Source of the DNA: Podospora bellae-mahoneyi
Lineage: Eukaryota; Ascomycota; Sordariomycetes; Sordariales; Podosporaceae
Assembly (NCBI RefSeq): GCF_035222275.1
Contig: NC_085886.1
Coordinates: 1,550,001-1,614,000, forward strand
DNA: 64,000 nt
Direction: 5' to 3'
The notes beneath the pieces were generated by a model. The model had not been told where the DNA came from and did not search any database. It saw nothing but the letters and a program-made list of their open reading frames with translations. This document shows positions 22,223-33,812 of this stretch, piece after piece. Position numbers and translations under genes: made by a program. Numbering within the stretch: the stretch's first letter is position 1; each line of letters begins with the position of its first letter.

Positions 22223-25161
22223 TCGCCCTCGCTCACTCACACACATATACATACACAGCACGAAAGTCTCGGTTGTCCACCTATTCTAGTGTGTTTTTGG
22301 GTGGTATAAACTGGGTTTCTTCTCATTTAATTGGCTCCTGGCTTTTATGTTTTATTGCGGTGCGGGGGTTAAATGTTTGTTTTATTGCAAAAAAAAAGAT
22401 CTTTTTTTTTGCTCTTGACGGAACTAACTTGAGGGCCCGAGGGACAGGATTTTATAGGTAGGGAGGGAGGGGAGATAGGAAGGGAACGGGGTTGGGGGAG
22501 TGGTGGTGTTAAAGAACGAAGGAAGGAAGGGGGAGAAGTTGAGAGTGGTGGTGTTTGGGATGGGTTATGGTGTGGGGGAAAAAGAAGAACTTTTTGTCGT
22601 TGGTGGGAGGGGGGGAATCCCCAAGGGTGTTTTTTTCCTGATTATCTTTTTATTTTTCTTATTTTTGTTGGTCTTTTTTTATCTTACAACTTACTGTGTC
22701 CCCTTTCTTCTACAACTTTGCTAACTAACCACACTTAACACATTACCACCACTTGATATTCTCTTGCACCATAGTTCTTGGCGGGGTTTGTTCTTTTTTT
22801 TTTTTTTGTAAACTTTTTTGTTTTGTTTGAGTTTTGTATGGGGAGGATTGGGGGAGGGGGCGGGAGAAGGGAGGAGGGCGTGAAGAGGAAACGTGGTGGG
22901 CGCGGAATGGGTGGGATTGTAGTAGATCAATGGATGTTTTAAACTAATGATGGGTTGATGCGTATGAAGTTGTGTGTGCTGATGCTTACATTCGGGAAAG
23001 CACTGTGGTTGTCTTTTTCACTCTGGCGTAAACGTTCTGGAAACCTGGTGGGTAAGTACTACGAACATTTTCGCCATAAAAGTGCAGTCTGATGGGGAGG
23101 AGCAGAGATACTAGTTCAACAACACTCCCAGGACGTCGTTCTAGATGAGAGAGACGAAAGGGAGAGAGTTGATGTTGGCGAGATCCTGTGAGCATGGACA
23201 ACAAACCACAAAACAAACGGAGTAAAGGAAGAAAAAGCAAAAGAGGGACGAGTGTTTGATCGGCAACAACCTGTCCTGTGTTTTATAGCACCATCCCACT
23301 GTTTAGTCCAGTATGCCTAGGTATGAAGGGTGGTGAATGCTGGACTGATACGGTCCCCTCCACCAGGATAATAATGAGGAGATAGCAATGAAACAATAAC
23401 TGAATCTCTTGGAGGATTATGACTTCCGACGGGGGGTATCGTTGGATATCTACCTACCTTGCTTATCAAGCTCGTTTTCCCCTGCTGGGTCCAATACCTA
23501 ACTAGATGCATAAAGCCCTGAGATTTCAGTCATTTCTGGTAGAGGATTTATCTACTTGTTATTTTCAGTATTTCTTTTCTGGCAACAGGAGACTGTGTGT
23601 TAGGGTCTATGTCTTGGCGTTGTGCTTCAACGGATCTCTAGCTTTATGCTCAATTCACAACTCTTTCGAGATATTGAGCGCCTTTCCAGATCGTTCAACG
23701 TCTCCTGGGGACATATTAGCTCTCTTGTAATAACTACTCGAACAATGCGTACCGTAGTCACCTAGGTACCTAGGTACCCTGGTATGGTTATCAATTATCT
23801 ACTTGCTTTGCCGTACCACCATTCTTGACCAAATTGTAGTTGAGTATTCGACTCGGGAGATCCCAGCCTCGCTCTGCGTAAACACTGGGCTTGTCAATGC
23901 AGAAGGTAAACGAAGCCCACGAGATATACCTATGGCTCGTTGTATGGTAGTAATAAGCTGGCCATCGATTTTGTGGTGGTGCTTTAATGTCGTGCTTTCA
24001 CCAGCTTGAGGCACTTGAATATAGAACTAGCTTGTAACCATCTTTGGAAGTTAGACCGAGGTGCCTGCATAGATCTGACCAAGCTCGTACGAATGTTTGC
24101 TGGGAATATTGAAACGATGGTACGGGGCCTTGAGGTGCTGGGGCAAGACGGGCATTAGGACAAGCCCATGACCTCATATTATTTGGCGATGTGGAAGTCT
24201 TTTATGGGATATAATGACTCTGTGATAAGAAGATTGCCAACTACTTGAGATTGTTTACTTTCTGTGCTTACACATGAGAGTGGAAACTAAGCCATGGAAG
24301 AATACTTGGTCTTAATGCGGTCTTATTAGAGGCGATGTACTTTTGCGAAATAACTGCCACTGGCTTGGATGCTTCAGCATAGGGTGTGCAGTTCCTGGTC
24401 AGCCGTTATCAGGGTGTCCCAGCCTAGGAATAGATCTCTTCCAAGACACGGCGTTCACCGATGGCAAACTTGATTTAAACAGCTCAAGAACCTGATCGTT
24501 CTTGCGAGCTGGCTGATGTCATGTGGGGCCATGTCTATCCTTCATGCCTTGATGTTCTTCCGCGACGAAGATCCTGCCCGAGGTCCATGGAGAGAGGTAT
24601 CTGACGCCCGCCCAACTGTTTGAGATAAACTCAAGGAAACGATACTGTAGATCGGCGCTTTACAGTCCCTATTGTCATGATGCAGGTGGTTTGGGTATGA
24701 CTAACACGGACTGGGAGAACGAACCGTGTTAAGTTGTCCCGTTCTTGAGATTTTCAGGATCATGCACTACATATACCACAAGAAGCCTGAGCGTCGGGAC
24801 TCGACAGACATCTACCAACCTTCTCGCCGTGTCCGGCATGTGCGCTGAGCACATTCATCCGTAGGACCGCAGAATCCAATAACTCCTTTTAGATACAGGG
24901 AAGGTAACATAATCCTTATGCAGGTACTATCGAGACGTGCTTAGGCCCGGTGCGGAACCATACGGGCGGTGACGCTCAGGGCCACGGCATCGGTGGTCTC
25001 GGAGGCTTCACGTCTCGAAATGGAAGGCTTCTGGAAGGAAAGGAAAAATTCAGACAGGGTGGAAACACGCTAAACTTGATTTCTGGATAAACCCCACTCT
25101 CCTGCATCGTGCGGACTGGGGTCTGGGGAAACAAGGGCAAGCAAAAAAAGTGAAACACAGC

Positions 25162-25468
25162 ATGAAACGTGTGCGATGGAGATCTGGCCAGGAACAGGAC
25201 GTTGATCTGATTTTGCCGGCTACCGATGGCGAAGAGTTCGTACTCGGCGCCGAGATCTTGCCTCGTATGAGATCATTCATTCGGCTGATGAGGAAGCAAA
25301 CTGTTGGGCAGTGAGTACTGTTATAGTGAACATGACGTTTGATTTGGTTGTTCGAGGAACCATAGAGCCTTGAACAGTGTTCTTCCGTGTTTGATGTATT
25401 GTATGGAGCACAGGAGGAGGATTCAGGATCCTCGCCCTCGGGTTCTTCTTGAGGGAGTGTGGAAATAA
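25162..25468 (+). CDS. Possible small two-exon gene or decayed coding relic
   Basis: I do not recognise this product. An ATG at 25162 opens a frame (25162-25310) that ends at a gtgagt donor. A tgaacag acceptor at 25377 restores the same frame (25378-25468) and gives 79 residues ending in GVWK. The first exon encodes an acidic-hydrophobic stretch, EQDVDLILPATDGEEFVLGA, which faintly recalls the start of a BTB domain. The frame stays open about 64 codons upstream of the ATG, so this may be the remnant of a longer gene. The intron would be 67 bases. There is no transcript or homology support, so treat it as a hypothesis. Confidence 0.2.
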
Positions 25469-26630
25469 TATGCATGAAGCTCAGGCTCAGCAATGCAGAA
25501 ATTTCCCATAGATCGGAAATCTTTGAATGCCGTCGAAATGGCTGGAGATCCTCGGCCTGGGGTCGCACGTTCTGGCCTTACACACTAACCTCCACGAGGG
25601 TGGTTTGTTCTGCCGAAAGATGCTGCGCTTTGCTCCCCCACCCCCTCAATTCAAGTCACTAGCAATGTGCTTCTCACCGACTCGTTACTTGTAGGCGAGG
25701 CCGGTACGTTCTCCATATCGCCAATGCTCGATTGGCCGCTTGAAACAGGAACCAAGAGGGCTGAAGATGCTTGAACTCTTACATATAATAGCGATTATCT
25801 AAGATTATCTAACAGCTCCATCTTGCTCTGAATCAGAACTCACAAACAATTGTTGTTGGCCCTTGGCCGTTCAACCTTCAACGTCGTGCCCCTCCAAGCC
25901 TCTCTCACGCCACGTTTGTAAAATTCCGCGCCGTCAAGCAAATCTCCCGTGGGAAGAGATTGAGAGGCTGGAATGAGGTGTAGCTGAATCCTCGAAATCC
26001 TTTTTCGTCCTTTCTCGTTGGGCTGTCAATCCCTGTCGACCACGCGACGAGTGCAGGGCGCAAGGCCCGTGCAGCCCCTGCCTCAACCCCTTGCCGATCC
26101 CACTTGTGAGGTGGTTCCCACTTCCAGCAACCGCTGATGTTTGCCCAGCCTTTGAGCATCTTTCCCTTCTCCCGTCGCCTTCTGGAACTCTCGCTGCCTG
26201 CTTTTTCTGACACGGCGCACCCTCTCACCCTCCACTCCAGTGACCGATCCCACTCTCGGCATCCATTGCCTCCCATCCTGACGTTGCATTCGGCCGCCGC
26301 GTGGTTTGATACCCAGAAACTATCATCTGCAACCGGCTATTCTACCCCCAGCGAACTGGCCTTCCCATCACACGACCCTGTTTTTCGCCCATAGCATTCA
26401 AGAACACAGTCACACAAACTTCCCGTGCCGTGATAGGATATTCGATTAGGGACACCGCGGCCCCTGTCGAATACCGGACTCGCCGTACACAGCAGCCGCC
26501 TGCCCTACCTGTCAACACGCAGTCCTTCCCGCTCCCCTGAAACCTGGCCGTCATTGCTCAGGCTGTCCCGAATATTAATTCACCACACCCCGCGCTCACA
26601 CGTCCTTCGCTCCCCCCCTTCTAGCCCACC

Positions 26631-27543
26631 ATGTCGAACCCTACACCGGCCCAAGAAGAATTCGCTACCTTTCTCGACAAGAATAGTCGTGATTCACTGG
26701 ACGGAATACACCCCGAAGACAGAGCGAGTGCTGCTAGAGAGGCAGCTGACCACAGCGAAGACGAGGAGGAGCAGTATCGCGCTCAGAAAATCGACGAAGC
26801 CATGAGGATGCCTACTATGGACTCTCGCACAGCGTTGCGCCTCCCACCAACGTCGTTCGACGACGGCCATTCTACTGGTGTGAAGGGTGTGATTGCCGAC
26901 GCAAGATCATACGAGAATGCGCGGCAACGGACCTGGGAGGATAAGGCGCGCACTGTTCGCCGAAGTGTCTTTGGTCTCGAAGGAGGCAGGCACAGCGGGA
27001 CCGACAGCGACGCAAGCGGAGCTGAGGACGCCGATGAGGAAGAGTTCTTGAATCGCTGGCGGGAAAGCAGAAAGAGAGAGCTGGAGGAGGAGAGCAGGAA
27101 TCCTGTCCGGAACAGGAGGACAAGCCCAAGCGTCAGGATGTATGGCCGTTTCGAGGAGGTTGATGCTCTTGGCTATCTGGACTCGATAGAAAAGGTTGGG
27201 AGGGAAACGGTTGTTGTGGTGTTTGTCTATGACCATCAGGTTTGTTTGAGCCGTCCTCGTGCTGGATAAAAGCTTGTGCTAACTCGATAACTAGAGCGAA
27301 GTATCAGCGGCAATCGAATCAGCCCTCGTCCCCCTCGTCTCAACACATCCCACTGTTCGGTTTGTCAAAGTACACTACGAGGAAATCGAATTCGACAACG
27401 CCGGTGTACCGGCGGTGCTGGCCTACCGCAACCAAGGCGACCTTTTTGCGAACCTGACTGGCATACTGGAGTTGATCCCAGATGAGGATGACTTCGACAC
27501 GGATGCCCTCAAGAGGATCTTTACCAAGCACAACATTTTGTGA
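26631..27543 (+). CDS. bdm-1: Phosducin-like protein 1, BDM-1 type (G-beta-gamma chaperone)
   Basis: Exon 1 (26631-27239) and exon 2 (27295-27543) encode 285 residues; the 55-base intron has a GCTAAC branch site. Phosducin-like protein 1 works with the CCT chaperonin to assemble G-beta with G-gamma; in fungi its loss (beta disruption mimic) resembles loss of G-beta. The phosducin signature STGVKGVIADARSYENAR lies near residues 83-100. A charged helical linker follows. The C-terminal 130 residues have the thioredoxin-like fold: VVVVFVYDHQSEVSAAIES with no redox Cys pair, then VRFVKVHYEEI and VPAVLAYRNQGDL. The N-terminus is acidic with many EDE clusters. The name follows the Cryphonectria/Neurospora literature; membership of the phosducin family is well supported. 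Confidence 0.85.
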
Positions 27544-29578
27544 TTGCGTCTGGGCAGGTTTTCTTTTGTATGGTTTCCAGTTCGGTGTTGACACTGGGTC
27601 ACGGTTTGCATGTTCATGTCTGGGTCACTTGGAAAATCCAAATCAGGGAAAGGGTTGAGAGGCTTTTATTTTCACTTGGTGGCTGGGGCCACCTCAGAGG
27701 CGCGCCCGTCTTTTACTCTTACTGGTTTACACATAACGGTCATGTTGGGAAGATGCGAGATATTATGAGATGACTACCAAAGATACCACGACCTCGAGGC
27801 TCCCCTTCAGGGTCGATCTTTTGCAAAATGATGGAATGGCATTTTTCAGTTTGGGTTAAACTTCTTGCATTAGTCTCTTGGTCTCTCTGTATTTGAGCTG
27901 CTGTATTACTAGGAAGCGGGAGCGCCAGCAGGTCTCGCTGTGTGCAAGCGGATAGGCGCAATCAGGTTGTATCACATATTGAAACTGAGGAACATTATCA
28001 CCTTCACCATTCGCCTCCACCACCACCACCCCGCATCAGTACTGTACTGTGATTCCCCTCATTGCCATCTAACGTGATGCCAAGGTGTGATGTGGGGATG
28101 GGAGATTGATGTTGATAACGATGACGGTGGAGCGCTCGGTATGAACTGATATGACGGCAGGGAGCAATCAACCGCGCTCATGAAAGTCGTGCCCGAGCAT
28201 TGAAGTCGACGGAAAGGAGTGATGATTCATCTCCACTGAGTGATTTGTTGCCTGTGGCGTCAAATTCGATATCTGGCGAGCCTGTGATCCGGACACGACG
28301 GTCTGGCTTGGGGTTGACCTCGAATTTAGCTTTGGTTGGGTGAGGATTCGGCCCCACTGTCTGCGGTCATAGTGGGGACAACCATCGTGGAGCTTCTATC
28401 CCGGAGGGGGTCGTGTAAGTCGGTAGTTCAAAGAGCGAGAATGCATCTCTTGGTAGGGATTTTGATTGCAGACTCGTCGTAAACAGAGGACCTTAAAAAG
28501 ACAAACAGAACTCTCAACAATATTTGCCGCCTCATGGTGAGAATTTGGAGCCTTGGACATGTCCAGCACCCGACATGCTCCCCGTACCTTATTCCCTGAG
28601 CTTGGTCAAACCCCGCAGTGGGTTAACAGCTCGATGAGGGGCAGGCCGCGTCTTGTGATAGCCAGCGGCACCTCAACTTATAGGTAGGCTCCAACCCAGA
28701 GCAGTCTCGGGACAAGGACGAATTATGCAGCCTGAGGTGTAGGCACAGCTTATCTTCTCCTCATCTACCCATCCATTCTGGGCTATCCCACTCTGTCCCA
28801 CGTTGTCGAGAGACCTGCGTTTGCTCTCCTCCACTCTCCCACTTCATCACCTGCCTCCTTCCATACCACACACACTCTCTCTCACTCTCTGCTTCCCCCA
28901 TATAACAGCAGCCGAATGCGACTTGTTGCTTTCGACTGGCGACCCGGACCAACACGCCTTGACTAGTCGTGTCGTGCTGTCCGTTTTCATTCGACTTCAT
29001 TGTCGTCCTGACAGCTGCCACCAGATCCCCCGGAGCTCATTCACAGGCTGACACGACTTGCCTCCTTCCCCACCTCGCAGCCCAGTGTAAGGCAGCTCTG
29101 GCCCGGGGCGCAGGCAGAAACCCAAACTGCGAACCGCAACAAAGTCTGGCTTTTTAGTGCCCCCAAGGAACCTGGAAAGAGCAAGGTGAAAGGAAACCGC
29201 AGTGTTGAATCAAAAGTTAGTTTAATTCACGCGTCTGAATTTTGGGACGTCAAGTGGCCTTTTTCTTTCACGCCCGGCCCAGTTTCAGTCACCCACTCTC
29301 CGCCGTGTTCCGAGTGCTTCCTTGCCTGCCCTATTACTCTGCTTCACTTTCCTTCCTTCCGCATTGGACGCTCCCCCACCTTGAGCCTCGCCTCCCATAC
29401 CCTGCCTGCCTGCCCCTCCCTCACTACACATCACCAACACTTACTTCAACTTCAACTTTTGGTCGGCTCTCAGTTTGCCTTCCTCGCTTGTTTTGTTTGC
29501 CTCGACTGTCCCCGCCAGCAGTCTCGGGTTCGGACGTCGGGTTATGACATTACCTGTGCAGGCTGACACACATCGTTC
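27544..29578. other. Intergenic region upstream of the 902-residue protein
   Basis: Two kilobases without a supportable gene. The last 850 bases are strongly C/T-rich and likely contain the promoter and a long 5' leader. No RNA gene was recognised. Confidence 0.5.
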
Positions 29579-32287
29579 ATGATGGAACAGCAGACCATCG
29601 AATTCCCCCCATTTAACCCCGCCGTTGGCACCGAGACCAGAGACAACACTCGACCTATCTTCAACACTTGCAGTTCTACGCCAGACGACGACCTCACACC
29701 ATCGTCGCCGGCTCTTCGGTTCCCCAAACCTCAAGGCAGTCAAGATCTTGCCAACTGGATTTCCAGGAGCTCGCCCGACATCATGAAGGCAACCGCTTTA
29801 GAGCCGACCAATCTGGCCGACTCGGCCTATGAGATAATCAACCCCGCCGACACCACCGATTCCGAGAGCCAAGATGGCCGCTTGACCGAATCCACAAGCT
29901 CTCTCTGCGCTGGTCGGTCTGACGACGTCCATAGCTTGGGCGGCTCGGACCACCATTATACGAGCGAGTCCGATGGTGAAGTGGAGGAGGAAGAAGATGT
30001 TGACGATGAAGAAGACGACGAGGAGGTCGGTAATTCTTCACATGCTTCCTCGATCAGGTATACGGATGAGGCGCTGGGGAACCCTTCTACACAGCTCCCC
30101 GCATCTGCACTGGAGTGTGGCTCGTCCTCTGAGGGGTCTGGTGTTGTCGTGCGGGCAATCGAGTTTCAGGAGGACGATGGTGACGAGCCTCTGATGCTCG
30201 AGAAGATCTCGGCGAAGCATGCCGTGCGGGACTATAATGAGGACGACTCGGCCTCTCTGGCAGCTCAACTAGATTTGTCGCAACAGCCCAAGCGCCTTGT
30301 GGCCACTATTCGTCAGACTATGTCCCAGGCTCACCTTTCGACCAAGAAACCCCTTCGTGTCCTCTATGTGGGCCGACCTGAGGCTCAACGGGCTATCGTG
30401 CTCAAGACTTGCAATGCTATTTGGGCCTCCCCCAGTACCAGCGACGAGGATCAGGATCACAGCAACCAAGACAGGGAAGGAGTCTACAATATTGTGCCCA
30501 TTTCGTCTTTCGGTTCCTCACCCGAGCTTGATCTCATGCACGCCTCGCCGTGTCAAATCAAAGTCGAGCACTGCACATCAGCTGAAGAGGTCATCTACGA
30601 GGGATCCTCGTTCCCCCCAGACACAGTGTACACCATTACCGTGGAGCACGACAAGGTATACACGTCCATATCCTCACCTGGCGGCAATGTCATCCAGCCT
30701 AGATACATTCTGCCACACATCGCCTTCTTTTATTGCAGCCAGAAAGACGACGCCGAGGCGGAGCGGACAAGAGACGCTGCTTGGAACTTCTTGAGGCGCC
30801 ACCGCGTCCCGTCCATTTTTATCTCGGAAGCGCAGGACTTTGCCAAGTGCAACAAGGGCAGTTGGAATGATTATGTGAACGAGCATGCTATCCATCTTTG
30901 CTTGGAGTCTCGAGACCCCGACAGGCCACTGGCCCCCCTTCGCTTCCCCATTGACCTTGGATCCTTCAACGATATCGACGCTCGCCAAATGAACCGCAAC
31001 TTGGCCTATCTCACCGGACTGTCGGAGCCAGAGGAGGAATCGTTCATTGAAGTCGAGACACCCAAGAAGAAGAACATGCCCCGGCTACAGATTGTGGAGG
31101 CTCTTGATGCAGCCAGGGATAGCTGGGCAAAGTTCGTGGAGCGCGGTGGTCCTCAACGTCTTCTTCCTTTCCTCGTGCCCCTCTTTCTGGCTCTCTTCTC
31201 CCCCTACCTCATGTCACTTTTTGCTCGGGACCCATCGTCATCTGTCGCCCCATCCACACAAGTGCCACTTGCTGCCAACCTTGGCTCTACCCCAGTTTGC
31301 GCGGCTAGCCCCTTGTCGACAACGAGCATTTCAGCTGGCGTGTTAACAACTACCAAGACAGTTGTCGTTAGCCTCACGGAGACCAGGACTGTCGAAATCA
31401 GTCAAACAGCACCACTAACTAGTTCTTTGGCGTCTGCTCTCTCCTATGCTGGCCTCTTGTCTGACCGGTCACTGGCTCCCGCTCAACCGGAGCCGCAAAA
31501 GCAGGAGACGAAGAAGCCAGTTCCTGTCAAGAATATTGCGCTTTCCGCCAGCATTGCCGGTGCCAGCGAGATTTTGGTGGGTGTTCCTTCGAATCACAAG
31601 GCTCGCCGCCTACTGCCAAATGGCATCAACCTCAATGTGTGCCGCGGCGGTGTCTGTCTTGAGAAAGACATCAGCTCCGTGGACCAAGGCCTCCTCATCA
31701 AGCTTCAACCAAAGGATGCCTGGGGCGCGGTCAATGTGACCATCGTCTCCACTCGGAAGCCTAAGATCAATGAAACCTTTGAGGTTGATTTGGGGAAGAC
31801 TGGTATGACGAACGCATTTGGGGCGGGCTTGCACATGTTGCAGGACGTGATGAAGAAGGTGTCCTCCGGTGTGGATGGTGCGACATCCCAGGTGGGCGAG
31901 GGAGCCGTCGCCAATGCTTTTAAGCATGCTTTGGAGGCTGGCAAATCTGCTGGGAGCTGGGCAAAGGAGCAGCTTACTTGGTCAGCAGGACAGCTCCAGG
32001 AACATGCCGAGTTGTCTGTCCTCCAAGCTCAAATCCGGTCGAAGCTTCTCTGGCTCAAGGCGCAGGGGAAGATGGAGGAACACGATGCCTACCAGCGAAA
32101 CGCAACTCGCTTTCTCAAGATGAGGCAGGACGAGCTGGCTAAGGTCCAGGCCTTTGAGAAGGGCGGGTCTGGTACGGAAGTCTGTGGCAAGTCCTGGTTG
32201 CCTTTCAAGAGACGTTGTCAGACGGCAGGTCACATGGCTAAGGACATCAACCGGGCCAACGGGTGGATGAAGAAGATTATGCGTTGA
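29579..32287 (+). CDS. Uncharacterised single-pass membrane protein
   Basis: This intronless ORF encodes 902 residues from tandem ATG codons. I do not recognise a named family. Residues 1-220 are acidic and low-complexity, with an Asp/Glu run near 138-153. About residues 250-520 look globular. That region begins with a strand-loop-helix stretch, LRVLYVGRPEAQRAIVLKTC, reminiscent of a nucleotide-binding fold but lacking a Walker lysine motif. It continues through ILPHIAFFYCSQKDD and FLRRHRVPSIFISEAQDF. One strong transmembrane segment (LLPFLVPLFLALFSPYLMSLF) sits at about 526-546. After a Ser/Thr-rich linker comes a beta-rich region containing NVCRGGVCLEK and VNVTIVSTRKP. The C-terminus is helical and basic. 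The topology suggests a cytosolic N-terminal domain anchored to an internal membrane, with a lumenal C-terminal part; that is inference. Confidence 0.8.
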   Translation: MMEQQTIEFPPFNPAVGTETRDNTRPIFNTCSSTPDDDLTPSSPALRFPKPQGSQDLANWISRSSPDIMKATALEPTNLADSAYEIINPADTTDSESQDGRLTESTSSLCAGRSDDVHSLGGSDHHYTSESDGEVEEEEDVDDEEDDEEVGNSSHASSIRYTDEALGNPSTQLPASALECGSSSEGSGVVVRAIEFQEDDGDEPLMLEKISAKHAVRDYNEDDSASLAAQLDLSQQPKRLVATIRQTMSQAHLSTKKPLRVLYVGRPEAQRAIVLKTCNAIWASPSTSDEDQDHSNQDREGVYNIVPISSFGSSPELDLMHASPCQIKVEHCTSAEEVIYEGSSFPPDTVYTITVEHDKVYTSISSPGGNVIQPRYILPHIAFFYCSQKDDAEAERTRDAAWNFLRRHRVPSIFISEAQDFAKCNKGSWNDYVNEHAIHLCLESRDPDRPLAPLRFPIDLGSFNDIDARQMNRNLAYLTGLSEPEEESFIEVETPKKKNMPRLQIVEALDAARDSWAKFVERGGPQRLLPFLVPLFLALFSPYLMSLFARDPSSSVAPSTQVPLAANLGSTPVCAASPLSTTSISAGVLTTTKTVVVSLTETRTVEISQTAPLTSSLASALSYAGLLSDRSLAPAQPEPQKQETKKPVPVKNIALSASIAGASEILVGVPSNHKARRLLPNGINLNVCRGGVCLEKDISSVDQGLLIKLQPKDAWGAVNVTIVSTRKPKINETFEVDLGKTGMTNAFGAGLHMLQDVMKKVSSGVDGATSQVGEGAVANAFKHALEAGKSAGSWAKEQLTWSAGQLQEHAELSVLQAQIRSKLLWLKAQGKMEEHDAYQRNATRFLKMRQDELAKVQAFEKGGSGTEVCGKSWLPFKRRCQTAGHMAKDINRANGWMKKIMR

Positions 32288-33812
32288 ATAATAATATGGG
32301 AAGTTATTTTGTTTTTGTGTTTTTATTTTTTTGGCTCGCGATGGGACCGGCTGGGGCTACAGGACGGTAAACGGATAGGGAGGAACATTGGCCTACCACC
32401 GGGCATATCGATATGGCATGGGAAACCAAACAGCTGGCGGTGAAGGGTTATTTGGGACGGGCGTTTTGAGGCTGCGTTGGTTTTTGATTTGTAGTTGGTT
32501 TGGCTATGCTTATGGACTTCACACTGTGTTTTACTTTTGTCTTTTTTTTCTATTTCTACGTGGCCAGAGAGATAATGGAAAGCCATGATGATGATATCAG
32601 ACAGCTTGCTTGCTTTGGCAGCTCATAGACCAATGCGTTGTTGTTGTCTTATACCACACGTGGAAATGCAGTGTACTTGTAAGCTTTTGATTGTAAGATG
32701 GGTAGTGAAGTGAGTTGGGCATGGTGTCAGGCTGTTGATTGTGAATATTTGACTGGGCAACTTTGATATGCTCTTTGATAGATGGATCAAATGCCGGATT
32801 CAGGGGCGGCCTCAGGGGCTGTCGTCGTTGGGCTGGAACTCGGAACTTGTGCCAAGAGGTATATCATGGCCCCACCCTTCACTGACGCACAGGCCTTCAC
32901 CATGATGAAGCCTAACCTGCATTTTGAACCAAGCAATTGCTACCCAATCAGCAGGTGAAAGCCCCACCCTTGTGAGAGGGGGAGGGGCAACAATCATCAT
33001 CTTTCGGTTGGGTTCCATCTTTCCCAACCCCACGCTTGCCTGCTGCCTCGCACTGTTGCTGTGACTGTGACTGACTGAACTGACTGAGCCTGAAGAGAGA
33101 GCTGCTCCAGCGGTCACTCTACCTGTCCCTCCCCAAGCTAAATTTACTAAAAAACTTATCCACTTATTTCCTTTCTGGACGGGCAACAGCCACCCACTTC
33201 TACCATTAACATCCTAAAAAGTCCACTCCAGCACCACCCCATCACATCACACCTCTCTCTCTCTTTCACTCTCTCTCGCGCGCGCGTCTTGTGCAAAGCA
33301 GCTCGCGGATACCCAACATCTGGTACGTACACACATTTTCCATTGCTCCTCCTTTATTTTGGTGTCGAAGGTCTTTGCCAGCATGAGAATGGGCCTTATC
33401 GACACGGCGGCATTGAGCGATCCAATGAATCTGGTGTTGCTTATGGAAAATCGACCCCGCCTTGTTGCAAGATCGTGCGCGCCTTCGATGGATGGCGGGG
33501 GAGGGTAAAGCAACAACATGGGGAAGCATGTTTATGCTCTGCCCTCGGCAACCCTTGCGGTTACGATATCGAGTTGTCGACGTCGACGTCGGGTTACATT
33601 TTGGAATGGCTCTCCCAATATACTGTACTTCCGCTCATACGTGCCCGGCAAAGAACTTTCGCTCCGTGGCGGGGTCGTTCATCACAAATGTATCGATAAG
33701 CGCTGACGAGTATGCTGTGCTATATCCAGATTATTAGCAGCTCTTTTTTTCTTCTTCCCCTCCACTTTTTTGTACCACGGTCAACATCTACAAACCACCA
33801 CAAACCGCAAAG
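32288..33812. other. Intergenic region and probable 5' leader of the RanBP1 gene
   Basis: The region is 1.5 kb. It includes CT-dinucleotide and CGCG-rich stretches at 33250-33290. A likely 5' UTR intron could run from a gtacgt donor at 33323 to an ag near 33737, with a GCTGAC branch motif at 33702. No other gene is supported. Confidence 0.45.

Larger units (their letters stand above)
21911..26630. other. Gene-poor 4.7 kb region between the G-beta and BDM-1-type genes
   Basis: The left end is the G-beta 3' region with a long AAC repeat and several homopolymer runs. From about 22.9 to 26.6 kb there is no well-supported gene, only a weak two-exon candidate at 25162-25468 (listed separately). 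A short perfect palindromic cluster of CCTAGGTACCTAGGTACC lies at 23761-23778. The last kilobase is C/T-rich and probably includes the leader of the next gene. Confidence 0.5.

Noticed and set aside
25050-25568. 172-codon minus-strand ORF in the gene-poor region
   Set aside because: It is Ser/Cys/Arg-rich without domains; the plus-strand frame over the same bases looks slightly more gene-like, though still weak.
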